Shown: piece by piece, positions 53,265 to 62,756 of the stretch
Layout: each line of letters begins with the position of its first letter
How positions within the stretch are numbered: position 1 is the stretch's first letter
Assembly: GCA_033764335.1 (NCBI GenBank)
Contig: JANRJC010000059.1
Span: 1-64,000 of the forward strand
Reading direction: 5' to 3'
Length of the DNA stretch: 64,000 nt
From: JAGQVA01 sp033764335
GTDB taxonomy: Bacteria; Bacteroidota; Bacteroidia; J057
The notes under the pieces: model-generated
Seen by the model: only the letters and a program-made list of their open reading frames with translations
Database searches by the model: none
What the model was told of the DNA's origin: nothing
Made by a program: the position numbers and the translations under genes

Positions 53265-53333
53265 TACCTACAAATTATTTTTTGAAATGATTGGATCATG
53301 TATTCGTTGTAATTTAGCAGCAAATTTATTCCG

Positions 53334-54083
53334 ATGAAATATCTGTTCATCCTTTTCCTGGCTTCCTTTTTCAGCCCTAAGGTTTGGGCACAACTAGCTA
53401 TCATTCAAGACCCCGACGGGTTTACCCATGTAAGGGAAGACCAAGGGGTAGAGAGTAAAATTTTGGATAAAATCAAAGAGTTTGAGGTGTTTTGGGTAAT
53501 TAATTCGGAGGACAATCAAAGTTCGTGGCGGGATGTTTCCTTTTACCGGCAGTTTGAAGATTTACCGGAAAGTAAACAGGCAAAACTCAAAGACAAACTC
53601 TACATGAACCGGCTGTGGATGTACGGTTATATACACGAAAGCCGGGTACGCCTGATTGAAGACCTGCCCGCCGTCAAACAAATCAGTAAAAACGACTCCG
53701 CCGCAGAGTTTTCCAACGGAAAAGTCTCCGTAAAAATCACGCTTTCTTCCTTCGACAGCCGCAATCACCTCATCACTCGAAATGATAACTGGATTTCGGA
53801 AATAGACGGAACTATCCCTTTTGGTACGGACGGCGAAATACCGGGGGCAGAGGTAAGCTCTGTCTCTATCATAACCGGAAACCAGCAGATTTCAATCCCC
53901 AAAGAAATGCTCAAGGACTTGTTTCTCCCCAATATAAAATCCTGGAAAGCTTCTGTATTTACAGGGCCTAAAGAGGAATTGTACATTGTTATGCACAATA
54001 GCGACGGGGCAGGTTATTATGACTTGGTATGGGTCGTAAAGGATGGTAAAGTGCTGGCACGTTTTGCAGGAACCCCTTACTGA
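53334..54083 (+). CDS. Secreted SH3-like protein
   Basis: 249 residues with a signal peptide (MKYLFILFLASFFSPKVWAQ). The first mature 110 residues resemble a bacterial SH3 domain (IIQDPDGFTHVREDQGVESK, then KIKEFEVFWVINSEDN; WMYGYIHESRVRLI). The rest is a second beta domain (YIVMHNSDGAGYYDLVWVVK) that I do not recognise. The upstream gap contains the DinB remnant. Probably periplasmic. It is in the same direction as the flippase gene but 118 bp apart. Confidence 0.75.
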   Translation: MKYLFILFLASFFSPKVWAQLAIIQDPDGFTHVREDQGVESKILDKIKEFEVFWVINSEDNQSSWRDVSFYRQFEDLPESKQAKLKDKLYMNRLWMYGYIHESRVRLIEDLPAVKQISKNDSAAEFSNGKVSVKITLSSFDSRNHLITRNDNWISEIDGTIPFGTDGEIPGAEVSSVSIITGNQQISIPKEMLKDLFLPNIKSWKASVFTGPKEELYIVMHNSDGAGYYDLVWVVKDGKVLARFAGTPY

Positions 54084-54201
54084 CAAAAAAATTGTTTTTC
54101 TTTGGCAGAATAAGCCATAACCTATTAAATCCCTCTTCGCAAATATTGGCATTGTTGTACTACTAAATCTGCTGATAAAGCCGGTATGGCTGCTCATTGA
54201 A

Positions 54202-55539
54202 ATGGGGGTACAGGATCAGGTAGGGCACGCCGACTGGGGATTATACTCCGGACTGTTTTCTTTTGGGTTTTTGTTTATTGCTTTTTCCGATCTCGGAATC
54301 AGTCAGTATGTCACCAAAACGCTTGCCGCTGACAAGGGGTTTCTAGGAAAACATTTCTCCAACCTACTGACTGTCAAACTGATAATTGCGTTGATTTATC
54401 CTTTTATCCTCGTGGGTTTGGGGGCTTTAATGGGTTATACAACCCACCAACTTTGGTTTCTGCTCTTGCTTTGTATCGTACATGCAGGGAATCAGATGAT
54501 GGCTTATTTCAGAGCCGGGTTTCAGGCTTTACAGCGTTTTAAAATTGACGGAGTGCTTTCCGTTTTTGAACGTATCGCGCTGATGGCGATGGTTTTTTAT
54601 TTGTTTAATACTTACCTGAATATCGAACGGTTTATCTATATCCGCGTTTTTGCCGCTTTATTGGGGAGTGTGGTATTTTACCTGTTGTTTGCCGGGTTTG
54701 AAGGATGGATTAAACCCCGGCTGGACCTACCCCTCATTCGCCAGACGCTGAAGAAAAGTTTTCCCTTTGCAATGATGACCATTCTTTACTCTATCCACGA
54801 CAAAATAGACCAGGTAATGCTCGAAAGGATAGGCGGAGCAGCCGAAAACGGCCTTTACGTGGGTGCTTACCGCTGGCTCGATGCTTTCAGCATGTATTTG
54901 TGGACGGTGTTACCGATATTTTTCGCTCGATTTGCGTTTTTTATCCGCGACTTTAAAGCGCAGGAGAAACTCCTTCATTTTGGTCAGGTGGTCGTAGCTC
55001 TGCCAATGGTATTTGTGAGTGTTTTTGTTTTTTTCTACGGGGAAAAGCTGTTGTTCTTGTTTGAAAAAAGTTCTCCCGAAGAAGTGGTGATAATGAGTGC
55101 CTGCCTCAATGCCTTGTTTGTTGCGGTTTTGTTTAATGGGATTTTTGCGATATTTAGCACATTGCTCACTTCCACCAACCATGAAAGGTTTGTCAACCGG
55201 CTGGCAATCGTCAGTATTATCATCAATATTATCCTAAACGCATTATTTATCCCCCGGTATGGGGCTGTCGCCTCTGCATGGGCTACTGTGGTGAGTTATG
55301 CATTTTTGGACATCGCTTATGTGGTGTATATTTATTACAAAATTCCCGTCAAAATCCCCTGGGTGCAAATGGGGAAAATCGCACTCGCCGGTTTTTTTGC
55401 CGCAGGGTTGTTTGGTTTGCTTGGAAATACTGGCCTGGAATGGTACCTGATAACGATCATTGTACTGATTGTTTTTGGCGGTTTTTGCTGGCTGACAGGG
55501 CTGGTTTCCCTGAAAAAAATCTCTTCTTTTCCCGTATGA
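54202..55539 (+). CDS. Wzx-like polysaccharide flippase (MATE/MOP fold)
   Basis: 445 residues from ATG 54202, with about 12-13 membrane helices and the MOP-type motif region WGLYSGLFSFGFLFIAFSDLGISQYVTK (central DLGISQY). The reading frame is open upstream to 54121 and would add a first helix (NIGIVVLLNLLIKPVWLLIE) that homologous flippases have, but no ATG, GTG or TTG occurs there; see findings. Such proteins flip undecaprenyl-linked oligosaccharides across the inner membrane. The glycosyltransferase gene starts 4 bp after its stop, so the pair likely belongs to surface glycan synthesis. Confidence 0.88.
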   Translation: MGVQDQVGHADWGLYSGLFSFGFLFIAFSDLGISQYVTKTLAADKGFLGKHFSNLLTVKLIIALIYPFILVGLGALMGYTTHQLWFLLLLCIVHAGNQMMAYFRAGFQALQRFKIDGVLSVFERIALMAMVFYLFNTYLNIERFIYIRVFAALLGSVVFYLLFAGFEGWIKPRLDLPLIRQTLKKSFPFAMMTILYSIHDKIDQVMLERIGGAAENGLYVGAYRWLDAFSMYLWTVLPIFFARFAFFIRDFKAQEKLLHFGQVVVALPMVFVSVFVFFYGEKLLFLFEKSSPEEVVIMSACLNALFVAVLFNGIFAIFSTLLTSTNHERFVNRLAIVSIIINIILNALFIPRYGAVASAWATVVSYAFLDIAYVVYIYYKIPVKIPWVQMGKIALAGFFAAGLFGLLGNTGLEWYLITIIVLIVFGGFCWLTGLVSLKKISSFPV

Positions 55540-55543
55540 TCCT

Positions 55544-56680
55544 ATGGCCCGTATCTGTCATCTTACTCTGCTAAATCCGGCAACCCATACGAGGATTTTT
55601 GCCAAAATTGCCCGGTCTCAGCATACGCTGGGGTTTGAGGTAATCGTGGTAGGGCAAGATCAAAAAAACACGCCTTACACAAGGGAAGGAATACAAGTTT
55701 TTCCGATAAAACCCTTTCGCCGGCTGTCCTTACAAAGGATTTTATCACAAATTCGCATTCTGCGAATAGGGTTGAAAATCCATGCGGATATTTATACCCT
55801 CCATACGCCTGAACTAATTTTGGTTGCGCTTTTTCTCCGCTGGCGTTTAGACGCAAAAATTATTTATGATGTCCACGAAGACTACGCCGCCAATATCCGT
55901 TACGGAAATCATTACCCCGCATTCGCAAGAAAATTGCTGGCAGGTATGGTTCGTTTTTTAGAAAAACGATTTATCAAATACACTGCGGCCATAAGTTTTG
56001 CGGAAAACTGCTACGAAGGAATCTTGGCTGAACCGGGAAAAAAACGATTTTTTCTTCGAAATAAATTCCAGTTTCCGGAGCACCGTCAACCTCCGGATTT
56101 GCCTCTGCCGGTTGTGCCTTATATGCTTTACTCGGGTACAATTGCTGAAGACTGGGGAATTTTTGAAACTGTAAGTCTATGGGAAAAGTTAAATCAAATT
56201 CAGCCCATTCATCTGGTCGTAGCTGGTTTTTGCCAGAACTCGGTGCTCTTACGAAAACTTCAAAAGGATATAGATAAAAGCGGTTTAAAAGACCGTTTTC
56301 AACTTATCGGCGGAGACAAATACGTGGAGCATCATCAGATCATGTATCTGATTCAAAACTGCGCCTTCGGCGCAGCCCTGTACCGCACAGGTGTGCATAT
56401 CCGGGGAAAAATCCCGACCAAGTTTTATGAATACATGGCCTTTGGAAAACCGCTGGTTTTCACCGATGATCCATTCTGGAACGAACTAAACCGGCAGTTA
56501 AAACTAGGGCTTTCTTATACAGATTCCATTGATATTCAATCGTTTTGGGACAACCTGAAGACCCAAATCGCAAATCCCGAACCTCACCGGAAAGAGGATT
56601 TCCTCTGGTCCGGTGAAGAAAGGGAATTGCGAAGAATGCTCGATTTTGTAATCGGAACTCAGAAATCTATTTCCACCTGA
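55544..56680 (+). CDS. GT-B fold glycosyltransferase (GT4-like)
   Basis: 378 residues. Typical group 1 features: ICHLTLLNPATHTRIFAKIA near the N-terminus, KIIYDVHEDYAANI at the end of the first Rossmann domain, and a C-terminal sugar-nucleotide site (GKIPTKFYEYMAFGKPLVFT with the acidic/FxEYM motif). It probably adds a sugar to a lipid-linked glycan exported by the adjacent flippase. Its last 22 bp overlap the tail of the convergent lysA gene. Confidence 0.9.
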   Translation: MARICHLTLLNPATHTRIFAKIARSQHTLGFEVIVVGQDQKNTPYTREGIQVFPIKPFRRLSLQRILSQIRILRIGLKIHADIYTLHTPELILVALFLRWRLDAKIIYDVHEDYAANIRYGNHYPAFARKLLAGMVRFLEKRFIKYTAAISFAENCYEGILAEPGKKRFFLRNKFQFPEHRQPPDLPLPVVPYMLYSGTIAEDWGIFETVSLWEKLNQIQPIHLVVAGFCQNSVLLRKLQKDIDKSGLKDRFQLIGGDKYVEHHQIMYLIQNCAFGAALYRTGVHIRGKIPTKFYEYMAFGKPLVFTDDPFWNELNRQLKLGLSYTDSIDIQSFWDNLKTQIANPEPHRKEDFLWSGEERELRRMLDFVIGTQKSIST

Positions 56681-57918
56681 TTGCGGGTGATGTCTTCGAA
56701 GGTTTCACGTTTGCGAATCAACTTAGCTTCCCCGTTGATGATCATCACTTCAGCGGGGCGATACCGCGAATTGTAGTTGGAACTCATGGTATAACCATAA
56801 GCACCGGCATTGCGGAGACAGAGAATATCGCCTTCGCGCACCTCGTTGAGTTTTCGATCCCAGCCGAAGGTATCCGTTTCACAGATATAGCCTACAATCG
56901 TATAAATCCGTGAAGTACCTTCCGGGTTGGACACATTAAAAATCTCATGATGAGAGCCGTACATCATCGGACGGATAAAATGATTGAGTCCTGAATCCAC
57001 GCCTACAAAAACCGTGGAAGGGGTAGGTTTGATGACATTGCTTCGCATCAGGAAAAAGCCCGACTCACTGACCATGTATTTTCCCGGTTCAAACCAGATT
57101 TCAACTTCTTTGCCGTAATCCTTGGTGAATTCGGCGTAGGCAGTGCGGAGTTTATCGCCGATTTCGTCAATATCGGTAATGATATCCCCGTCTTTATACC
57201 CTACTTTAAACCCGCTGCCAAAATCGAGGAAATCAAGCCCCTTAAACTCGCGGGCCAGGTCAAACATGATCTGCGCACTTTGTACATACGACCGTGCGTC
57301 GAGAATATCCGAGCCGGTATGAACGTGCAGACCGGTAACACGAATTCCGGCAGCCTCCACAATACGCTGCACATGACGGCGCTGATACACCGAAATACCA
57401 AACTTAGAGTCAATATGTCCGACCGAAATTTTGGTATTCCCCCCGGCAAAAATATGCGGATTAAACCGAATGGCACAGGGAACGGTATCGCCGTATTCGT
57501 GGCCGAATTGCTCCAGAATGGAAATATTATCTATATTGATGACTACGCCCCGTTCGACCGCCGATTTGATTTCTTCGAAAGAAACACAATTGGGGGTGTA
57601 GATGATTTCTTTGGGATCAAACCCTGCTTTCAACCCTAATCCCACTTCTTGTAAAGAAACCGTATCAAGGCCACAACCCATCTGTTTAAACAGCTTCAGG
57701 ATATTAATATTGCTTAAAGCCTTGACCGGGTACTTGATCTTACAATTTAACCCTTCAAAAGCTTTAACCATACTGTTGTACTTTCGGCGAATAACCTCGG
57801 CATCATACACATACAAAGGCGAACCGAACTCGCGGCAAACTTCCAGGAGGTCTAACCCCTGAATTTTGTAGCGCCCGTCAATTAACGCTAACTCCTGAGA
57901 CTGTACTGAAACGGACAT
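56659..57918 (-). CDS. lysA: Diaminopimelate decarboxylase
   Basis: 419 residues. Fold type III PLP enzyme: PLP-lysine in YPVKALSN (K66), glycine-rich phosphate loop LDFGSGFKVGY, and substrate-side motifs EPGKYMVSESG and CLRNAGAYGYTMSSNYNSRYRP-type (conserved AGAYG and NSR). HVHTGSDI marks the active-site His. The last step of lysine synthesis, meso-DAP to lysine. Stand-alone gene. Confidence 0.94.
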   Translation of the reverse strand: MSVSVQSQELALIDGRYKIQGLDLLEVCREFGSPLYVYDAEVIRRKYNSMVKAFEGLNCKIKYPVKALSNINILKLFKQMGCGLDTVSLQEVGLGLKAGFDPKEIIYTPNCVSFEEIKSAVERGVVINIDNISILEQFGHEYGDTVPCAIRFNPHIFAGGNTKISVGHIDSKFGISVYQRRHVQRIVEAAGIRVTGLHVHTGSDILDARSYVQSAQIMFDLAREFKGLDFLDFGSGFKVGYKDGDIITDIDEIGDKLRTAYAEFTKDYGKEVEIWFEPGKYMVSESGFFLMRSNVIKPTPSTVFVGVDSGLNHFIRPMMYGSHHEIFNVSNPEGTSRIYTIVGYICETDTFGWDRKLNEVREGDILCLRNAGAYGYTMSSNYNSRYRPAEVMIINGEAKLIRKRETFEDITRNQVEIDF

Positions 57919-57955
57919 TTTATAATTATGAATTATTGATGACTAACAACGATCC

Positions 57956-58002
57956 GGTGGCTGAGGTTCCCGAAACCGGTAGCTTCGGGAACCTCAGCCA
58001 CC
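57956..58002. terminator. Perfect 19-bp inverted repeat
   Basis: Arm GGTGGCTGAGGTTCCCGAA (57956-57974), 9-nt loop, and its exact complement (57984-58002). It lies between the minus-strand gene ending at 58010 and the lysA start at 57918, so it probably terminates the former. No U-run follows on the minus strand. Confidence 0.6.
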
Positions 58003-58009
58003 GCACCTT

Positions 58010-58468
58010 CTACTTAAAATAGCGTTTAAGCCAGGTATTTTTCAGGGGAACTTCCCATTTGGAGAGGTCATCACTCTGGTCAAGCGAGTGGTCAAAAACG
58101 ATGGAGTCGGGGGTAAGCTCTCCGGATTTTACTAAGTCGGGGATTTCGCGAAAAAAAACCGAGCGAATGAGGCCTTCCTTATCACGGTAGAAAACCACCC
58201 CTGCGTCCAGCCAGTCCAGTTTTTCTTCCCTCAACACCGCGGAAATTCCACGTTTCAGACTATCTATCGAGCAGCCTGAAGGCCGATTCGCCGATGGATC
58301 CGCCTGTACAATCACAAAGCGATCATACCGGAGGTCAACCAACCCGTCAACCGGTGTGCCATGTGTTTTCCACTGAGAAAGAAATTGCTCAAAACTATGC
58401 TGAACAGCCTTCTTCTTTTCCGAAGAAAGCGGCTGACCGAGGGCGAAAAACCAGGTATATTGCTGCAT
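58010..58468 (-). CDS. Conserved Bacteroidota protein (often labelled 'ABC transporter ATPase')
   Basis: 152 residues. It has no Walker motifs, so the transferred ABC name is not justified. Conserved features: YTWFFALGQPLSSEKKKAVQ at the start, RYDRFVIVQADPSANRPSGC with a central SGCSID motif, and VVFYRDKEGLIRSVFF. SGCSID includes a conserved Cys that could be functional. Cytoplasmic, no signal. Unknown role. A strong hairpin follows. Confidence 0.75.
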   Translation of the reverse strand: MQQYTWFFALGQPLSSEKKKAVQHSFEQFLSQWKTHGTPVDGLVDLRYDRFVIVQADPSANRPSGCSIDSLKRGISAVLREEKLDWLDAGVVFYRDKEGLIRSVFFREIPDLVKSGELTPDSIVFDHSLDQSDDLSKWEVPLKNTWLKRYFK

Positions 58469-58578
58469 AGTTTTTCAATTTTCGCTGCGAATTTCCGAGA
58501 AAATCTTCCAGGAAACAAACCTTTCTCTGCTATTTTAGCAATTTTATACGGCAGAAATAATCAAATAGCCATCTTAGA

Positions 58579-60222
58579 ATGAAAATAAATCCTGAATTCG
58601 TCCCCAAACTAGTATCTGTTCTCCAGGAAGGAATTACCCGCCAACAATTACAAAAGGATATTATGGCAGGTATTATCGTGGGAATCGTAGCCCTTCCCCT
58701 GGCGATAGCCTTTGCCATTGCCAGCGGTGTTTCGCCGGAAAAAGGATTAATAACGGCAATATTTGCCGGATTTGTCATTTCCGCCTTCGGCGGAAGTCGT
58801 GTGCAGATCGGCGGGCCGACGGGTGCTTTTATCGTGCTGGTTTATGCCGTCGTTCAAGATTATGGGGTGGAAGGGCTGACCTATGCTACTCTCATCGCCG
58901 GTTTTATGATTTTGGCAATGGGCCTTCTCCGATTAGGCACGCTGCTGAAGTATATCCCCCACCCTCTCATTGTAGGTTTCACGAGCGGAATCGCAGTTAT
59001 TATTTTTTCCTCCCAAATCAAAGATTTTTTGGGGCTGGAAATAGAAGGTGTGCCCTCCGAATTTTTTGAAAAATGGCTTTCTTACGGAGAACATATTCAA
59101 ACGATCAATCCGATGGCGGTGATAATTGGGATGGTAACCATACTTATCACTTTGTATCTGCCAAAACTTACCACCAAACTTCCGGGTTCATTGGTCGCAA
59201 TCCTTATCTGTACTTTGGCGGTGTATCTCTTTGATCTGCCGGTTGATACCATTGAGACAAAATTTGGGGAAATACCCAATACCTTACCCAAACCTCAATT
59301 TAAAACTCTTTCTTTTGAACAAATCAAATCTTTGCTGCCGCCGGCATTTGCCATCGCACTTCTGGGAGGTATCGAAAGTTTGCTTTCCGCCGTAGTCGCA
59401 GACGGTATGACCGGCGGAAGGCACCGATCAAATATGGAACTTATTGCCCAGGGACTGGCCAATATTGTATCAGGTCTCATAGGGGGGATTCCCGCTACCG
59501 GCGCAATTGCAAGAACCGCAACCAATGTGAAAAATGGGGGCCGTACGCCCATTGCGGGCATTGTCCATGCGATTACCTTATTATTGATCATGCTTATTGC
59601 TGCCCCCTACGCAAAGCTTATCCCCCTGTCCTGCCTGGCAGGTATCCTGATCGTTGTTGCCTACAACATGAGTGAATGGCATAACTTCCAATCTGTTTTT
59701 AAAGGCAATTTGTACGACCGGGTTGTATTGCTCACTGTATTTTTATTGACGGTTATTTTTGATTTAATTCTGGCCATTGAAGTGGGAATGATCCTCTCTG
59801 CTTTTTTGTTTATCAAACGAATGTCCGACATTATGCAGGTTAAAGTTGTCGAAACACAGGGAGATCAGGAACAAATCATTGTCGGTTTGCCCAAAGAGAT
59901 AATGATCTATGAAATTACGGGAGCTTTGTTTTTCGGTGCTACCAAAACTTTTCAGGAGGCACTAAGACATACCAACCAAAAGCCCAAAGCCATAATTTTA
60001 AACCTCAAAAGTGTGTCGCTGATTGACGCTACGGGTTTATATCGGCTGGAAGATGTGGTAAAACAGTTTAAAAACCAGGGCACTTTCGTTTATATCACCG
60101 AGTTTTCGCCGAGTGTAAAGGCCGAAATCATCAAAACACCTATCGGCGAATGGGCGACTTTACATCCCTCTCTGGATTTTTGTCTGAATCAGGCAAAAGA
60201 AAAACTCCACATTAATTCCTAA
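58579..60222 (+). CDS. SulP-family anion transporter with STAS domain
   Basis: 547 residues. About 10-14 membrane segments include the SulP signatures GIIVGIVALPLAIAFAIASG and GSRVQIGGPTGAFIVLVYA. The C-terminal STAS domain (about 440-540) shows KAIILNLKSVSLIDATGLYR. SulP proteins carry sulfate, bicarbonate or related anions, often with Na+ or H+. A carbonic anhydrase neighbour would point to bicarbonate, but none is adjacent. Stop codon is directly next to that of the convergent acyl-CoA ligase gene. Confidence 0.94.
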   Translation: MKINPEFVPKLVSVLQEGITRQQLQKDIMAGIIVGIVALPLAIAFAIASGVSPEKGLITAIFAGFVISAFGGSRVQIGGPTGAFIVLVYAVVQDYGVEGLTYATLIAGFMILAMGLLRLGTLLKYIPHPLIVGFTSGIAVIIFSSQIKDFLGLEIEGVPSEFFEKWLSYGEHIQTINPMAVIIGMVTILITLYLPKLTTKLPGSLVAILICTLAVYLFDLPVDTIETKFGEIPNTLPKPQFKTLSFEQIKSLLPPAFAIALLGGIESLLSAVVADGMTGGRHRSNMELIAQGLANIVSGLIGGIPATGAIARTATNVKNGGRTPIAGIVHAITLLLIMLIAAPYAKLIPLSCLAGILIVVAYNMSEWHNFQSVFKGNLYDRVVLLTVFLLTVIFDLILAIEVGMILSAFLFIKRMSDIMQVKVVETQGDQEQIIVGLPKEIMIYEITGALFFGATKTFQEALRHTNQKPKAIILNLKSVSLIDATGLYRLEDVVKQFKNQGTFVYITEFSPSVKAEIIKTPIGEWATLHPSLDFCLNQAKEKLHINS

Positions 60223-61980
60223 TTATATATGATAAAGATGATCTATTTCCGACCGGTATTTTTCGAGTAATACGCGGCGTTTTAGTTTTTGGGTAGGGGT
60301 TAATTCGCCGGATTCGGAAGACCATGTATCGGGTACTAATTCAAACTTTTTGATTTTTTCAATCTGGCTAAACTCGGTATTATATTCGTTGCAGATTCCC
60401 TGATACAATTCTTTTACCGCAAGGTTACGGATCATGGCGGCATTGTCTTCGGGTTGAATACCGCGCTGAATCATCCACTCGCGAAGCGGTTCAAAAGCAG
60501 GGGAAATCAGCGCAGCGGCAAATTTTTGATCGGCCCCCACTACCATGATCTGGTCAATGTAAAGCGAATCCCGGAACCGGTTCTCGATAGGTTGAGGGGC
60601 AATATATTTGCCTCCTGAAGTTTTAAACAGTTCCTTGATACGGTCAGTCAGTTTGATAAATCTGCCTTTGACAATTTTCCCTACGTCGCCCGTCTGTAGC
60701 CACCCTTCGGCATCAATTACCTCCCTTGTTGCTTCGGGGTCTTTGTAATAACCCAACATGACATTGGGGCCGCGAACACAGATTTCTCCGTCGGCGGCAA
60801 TTTTTACTTCTACTCCCGGTATGGGAACACCTACCGTGCCTTCCAAGGTTCCCCCTGGCTCAAAACGATTAAACGAGATAACCGGTGCAGACTCCGTCTG
60901 CCCATAACCTTCGCGTACCGCGATGCCCGCAGCGGAAAAAATTTTGCAGAGTTTGGGCGGCAAGGCTACCGCCCCGGTGACGATGGCGATAAGTTCGCCC
61001 CCCATTGCTTTTTGCCAACGGCGAAATACCAGCCGTCGGGCAATCGCCAGACGCCATGCATAACGCCAGCCCTGGTTTGTATCCACCTGAAACCGAAGGC
61101 CGACATTCATCGCCCAAAAATATAACTTCCTCACCGGCCCGGACATTTCGTACCCCCGGGCAAGCATATTTTCATAAATTTTTTCCAACAACCTCGGTAC
61201 CGTAGCGAAAAAATGGGGTTTTACCTCCTGAATGGACAACATTAGCCGGTCTAAATCTTCTTCGTAGTAAACGGCACAACCCAGATGCATATAGGTATAA
61301 ACCACCATTCGCTCAAAAATGTGACTCATCGGGAGAAAACTCATTACCCGATGTTCATGGGTGATGGGTAATAACTGAATCACTGCCTGAATATTCGAAA
61401 CGATATTCCGGTGGCACAACATTACTCCTTTGGGAACGCCGGTGGTGCCGGAGGTATAGATAATCGTAGCCAAAGTTTCCGAATCAATGGCGGCCATTCG
61501 TTTTTCGACTTCTGCCTGCTGCACATTAGCGCCCTGTTCCGCGATTTCCTCCCAATGTTTTATGCCCGTTATTTTTTCTATGCAAAATATATCTTTCAGT
61601 GTGTCTATACTCATTCCCGATAGTCGGTGATAGAGTTCTTCATTGCCGACAATCGCCAGTCTGATTTCGGCGTGGTTAAATACATATTGGTACTCCCTGT
61701 CACTCAGCGTCGGGTAAATCGGTACACATACCGCCCCCACCTGCATAATGGCCAGGTCAATGATATTCCACTCCGGACGGTTGGGACAAAGAAGGGCAAT
61801 ATTTTCGCCGGGTCGGATACCCATAGCGATAAGTCCCCGGCTGAAACGATGAATCTGGCTGACCATTTCTTCCGAAGAAAAATGCACCCACTGGTCATTT
61901 ACCCTTCGGCAAAAGGCATTGTCCCGAGGATATCTTTCGGCCTGATAGGCCGGCAAATCGAATAATCTTTGAACCTCCAT
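60223..61980 (-). CDS. Long-chain acyl-CoA synthetase (AMP-forming)
   Basis: 585 residues from ATG 61980 (MEVQRLFDLPAYQAERYP); a TTG at 62028 is in frame but less likely. ATP/AMP motif TIIYTSGTTGVPKGVMLCHRN, then GYGQTESAPVI and LQTGDVGKIVKGRFIKLTDR, with the catalytic Lys-containing IKELFKTSGGKYI, are the ANL-superfamily core. This is the FadD/ACSL type for medium to long fatty acids. It lies 38 bp after the DUF434 gene, in one run with biotin carboxylase, and all would be co-transcribed. Confidence 0.93.
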   Translation of the reverse strand: MEVQRLFDLPAYQAERYPRDNAFCRRVNDQWVHFSSEEMVSQIHRFSRGLIAMGIRPGENIALLCPNRPEWNIIDLAIMQVGAVCVPIYPTLSDREYQYVFNHAEIRLAIVGNEELYHRLSGMSIDTLKDIFCIEKITGIKHWEEIAEQGANVQQAEVEKRMAAIDSETLATIIYTSGTTGVPKGVMLCHRNIVSNIQAVIQLLPITHEHRVMSFLPMSHIFERMVVYTYMHLGCAVYYEEDLDRLMLSIQEVKPHFFATVPRLLEKIYENMLARGYEMSGPVRKLYFWAMNVGLRFQVDTNQGWRYAWRLAIARRLVFRRWQKAMGGELIAIVTGAVALPPKLCKIFSAAGIAVREGYGQTESAPVISFNRFEPGGTLEGTVGVPIPGVEVKIAADGEICVRGPNVMLGYYKDPEATREVIDAEGWLQTGDVGKIVKGRFIKLTDRIKELFKTSGGKYIAPQPIENRFRDSLYIDQIMVVGADQKFAAALISPAFEPLREWMIQRGIQPEDNAAMIRNLAVKELYQGICNEYNTEFSQIEKIKKFELVPDTWSSESGELTPTQKLKRRVLLEKYRSEIDHLYHI

Positions 61981-62017
61981 CGAATGAATATACAGATTTT
62001 TCGTCGCTGTATATATT

Positions 62018-62755
62018 TCACGGCTCAAAAGTAGGTGAACCTTTCAGCGAAATGATATTGACACCCTCCATGTCAGACAATATATCTTTAGGAAGGTTGT
62101 ACCATCGCTGTGAATGGTCCAGTACCCAGCTATCGGAAGAAATGGCTACGACATTGGTTTGTTCAGAAATTTCTTTATCGGGATTGTTTACCAGCCAGAC
62201 CTCCCAGTTAAATCCCTGTTCCAGCGAAATTTCTTCCATCATCAGCCGCAGGCGACCGCTGTTAGAGACAGGTTTGTCCAGGTAAAAAATCACCCCGGAG
62301 GGGTTTAGTTTTTTTAAAAAGTCGCCAATCAGCGTGAGAGCAGGCCGGGTTTCGTCCACACTGCGGTAAGTGCCGTGTACACTCGCAATATCGCGGTAAC
62401 AGCCGTCGCGACAGTCCAGCACGATACCTCCGGCGAGTCCGCTTTCAATGGTTATGAGCAGGTTATAACCATCAATGGCCAGTCTGTTTCCGCCGATTTC
62501 TTCTTTGGTCATCGCGTGGGTGAGCCGGTGTGTGAGTGACTGCTCCGAACAACTGGCCCGGAGTACGGCTTTGCGCTGGCGTTCTGTGAGGCGATAGCGG
62601 TCGCCGATGAGTTTCAGGCTGCCATTTTCGGGATAGTGATAGGTCAAAAGGTAGGAAAAATCGCGTACCGCTTCATTGAGTTTGGCGAGGTTTCGAGGGT
62701 GAAAAAGATCAGGGTCGTTGCCATGCTGGCCACGGTGTTTTTGTTTGGAAGGCAT
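62018..62755 (-). CDS. DUF434 domain protein
   Basis: 245 residues. The N-terminal DUF434 unit has AVRDFSYLLTYHYPENGSLKL, and IGDRYRLTERQRKAVLRASC with a conserved basic stretch. The rest resembles the DUF5616/NYN-like domain that follows DUF434: LAIDGYNLLITIESGLAGG and VVAISSDSWVLDHSQRWYN, including acidic residues that a PIN/NYN-type nuclease site would need. Biochemical function is unknown. Its start is 1 bp from the biotin carboxylase stop, so it is translationally close to that gene. Confidence 0.85.
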   Translation of the reverse strand: MPSKQKHRGQHGNDPDLFHPRNLAKLNEAVRDFSYLLTYHYPENGSLKLIGDRYRLTERQRKAVLRASCSEQSLTHRLTHAMTKEEIGGNRLAIDGYNLLITIESGLAGGIVLDCRDGCYRDIASVHGTYRSVDETRPALTLIGDFLKKLNPSGVIFYLDKPVSNSGRLRLMMEEISLEQGFNWEVWLVNNPDKEISEQTNVVAISSDSWVLDHSQRWYNLPKDILSDMEGVNIISLKGSPTFEP

Positions 62756-62756
62756 T

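Noticed and set aside
58010..58468. Reading this gene as an ABC transporter ATPase
   Set aside because: No Walker A, signature or Walker B motif in 152 residues.
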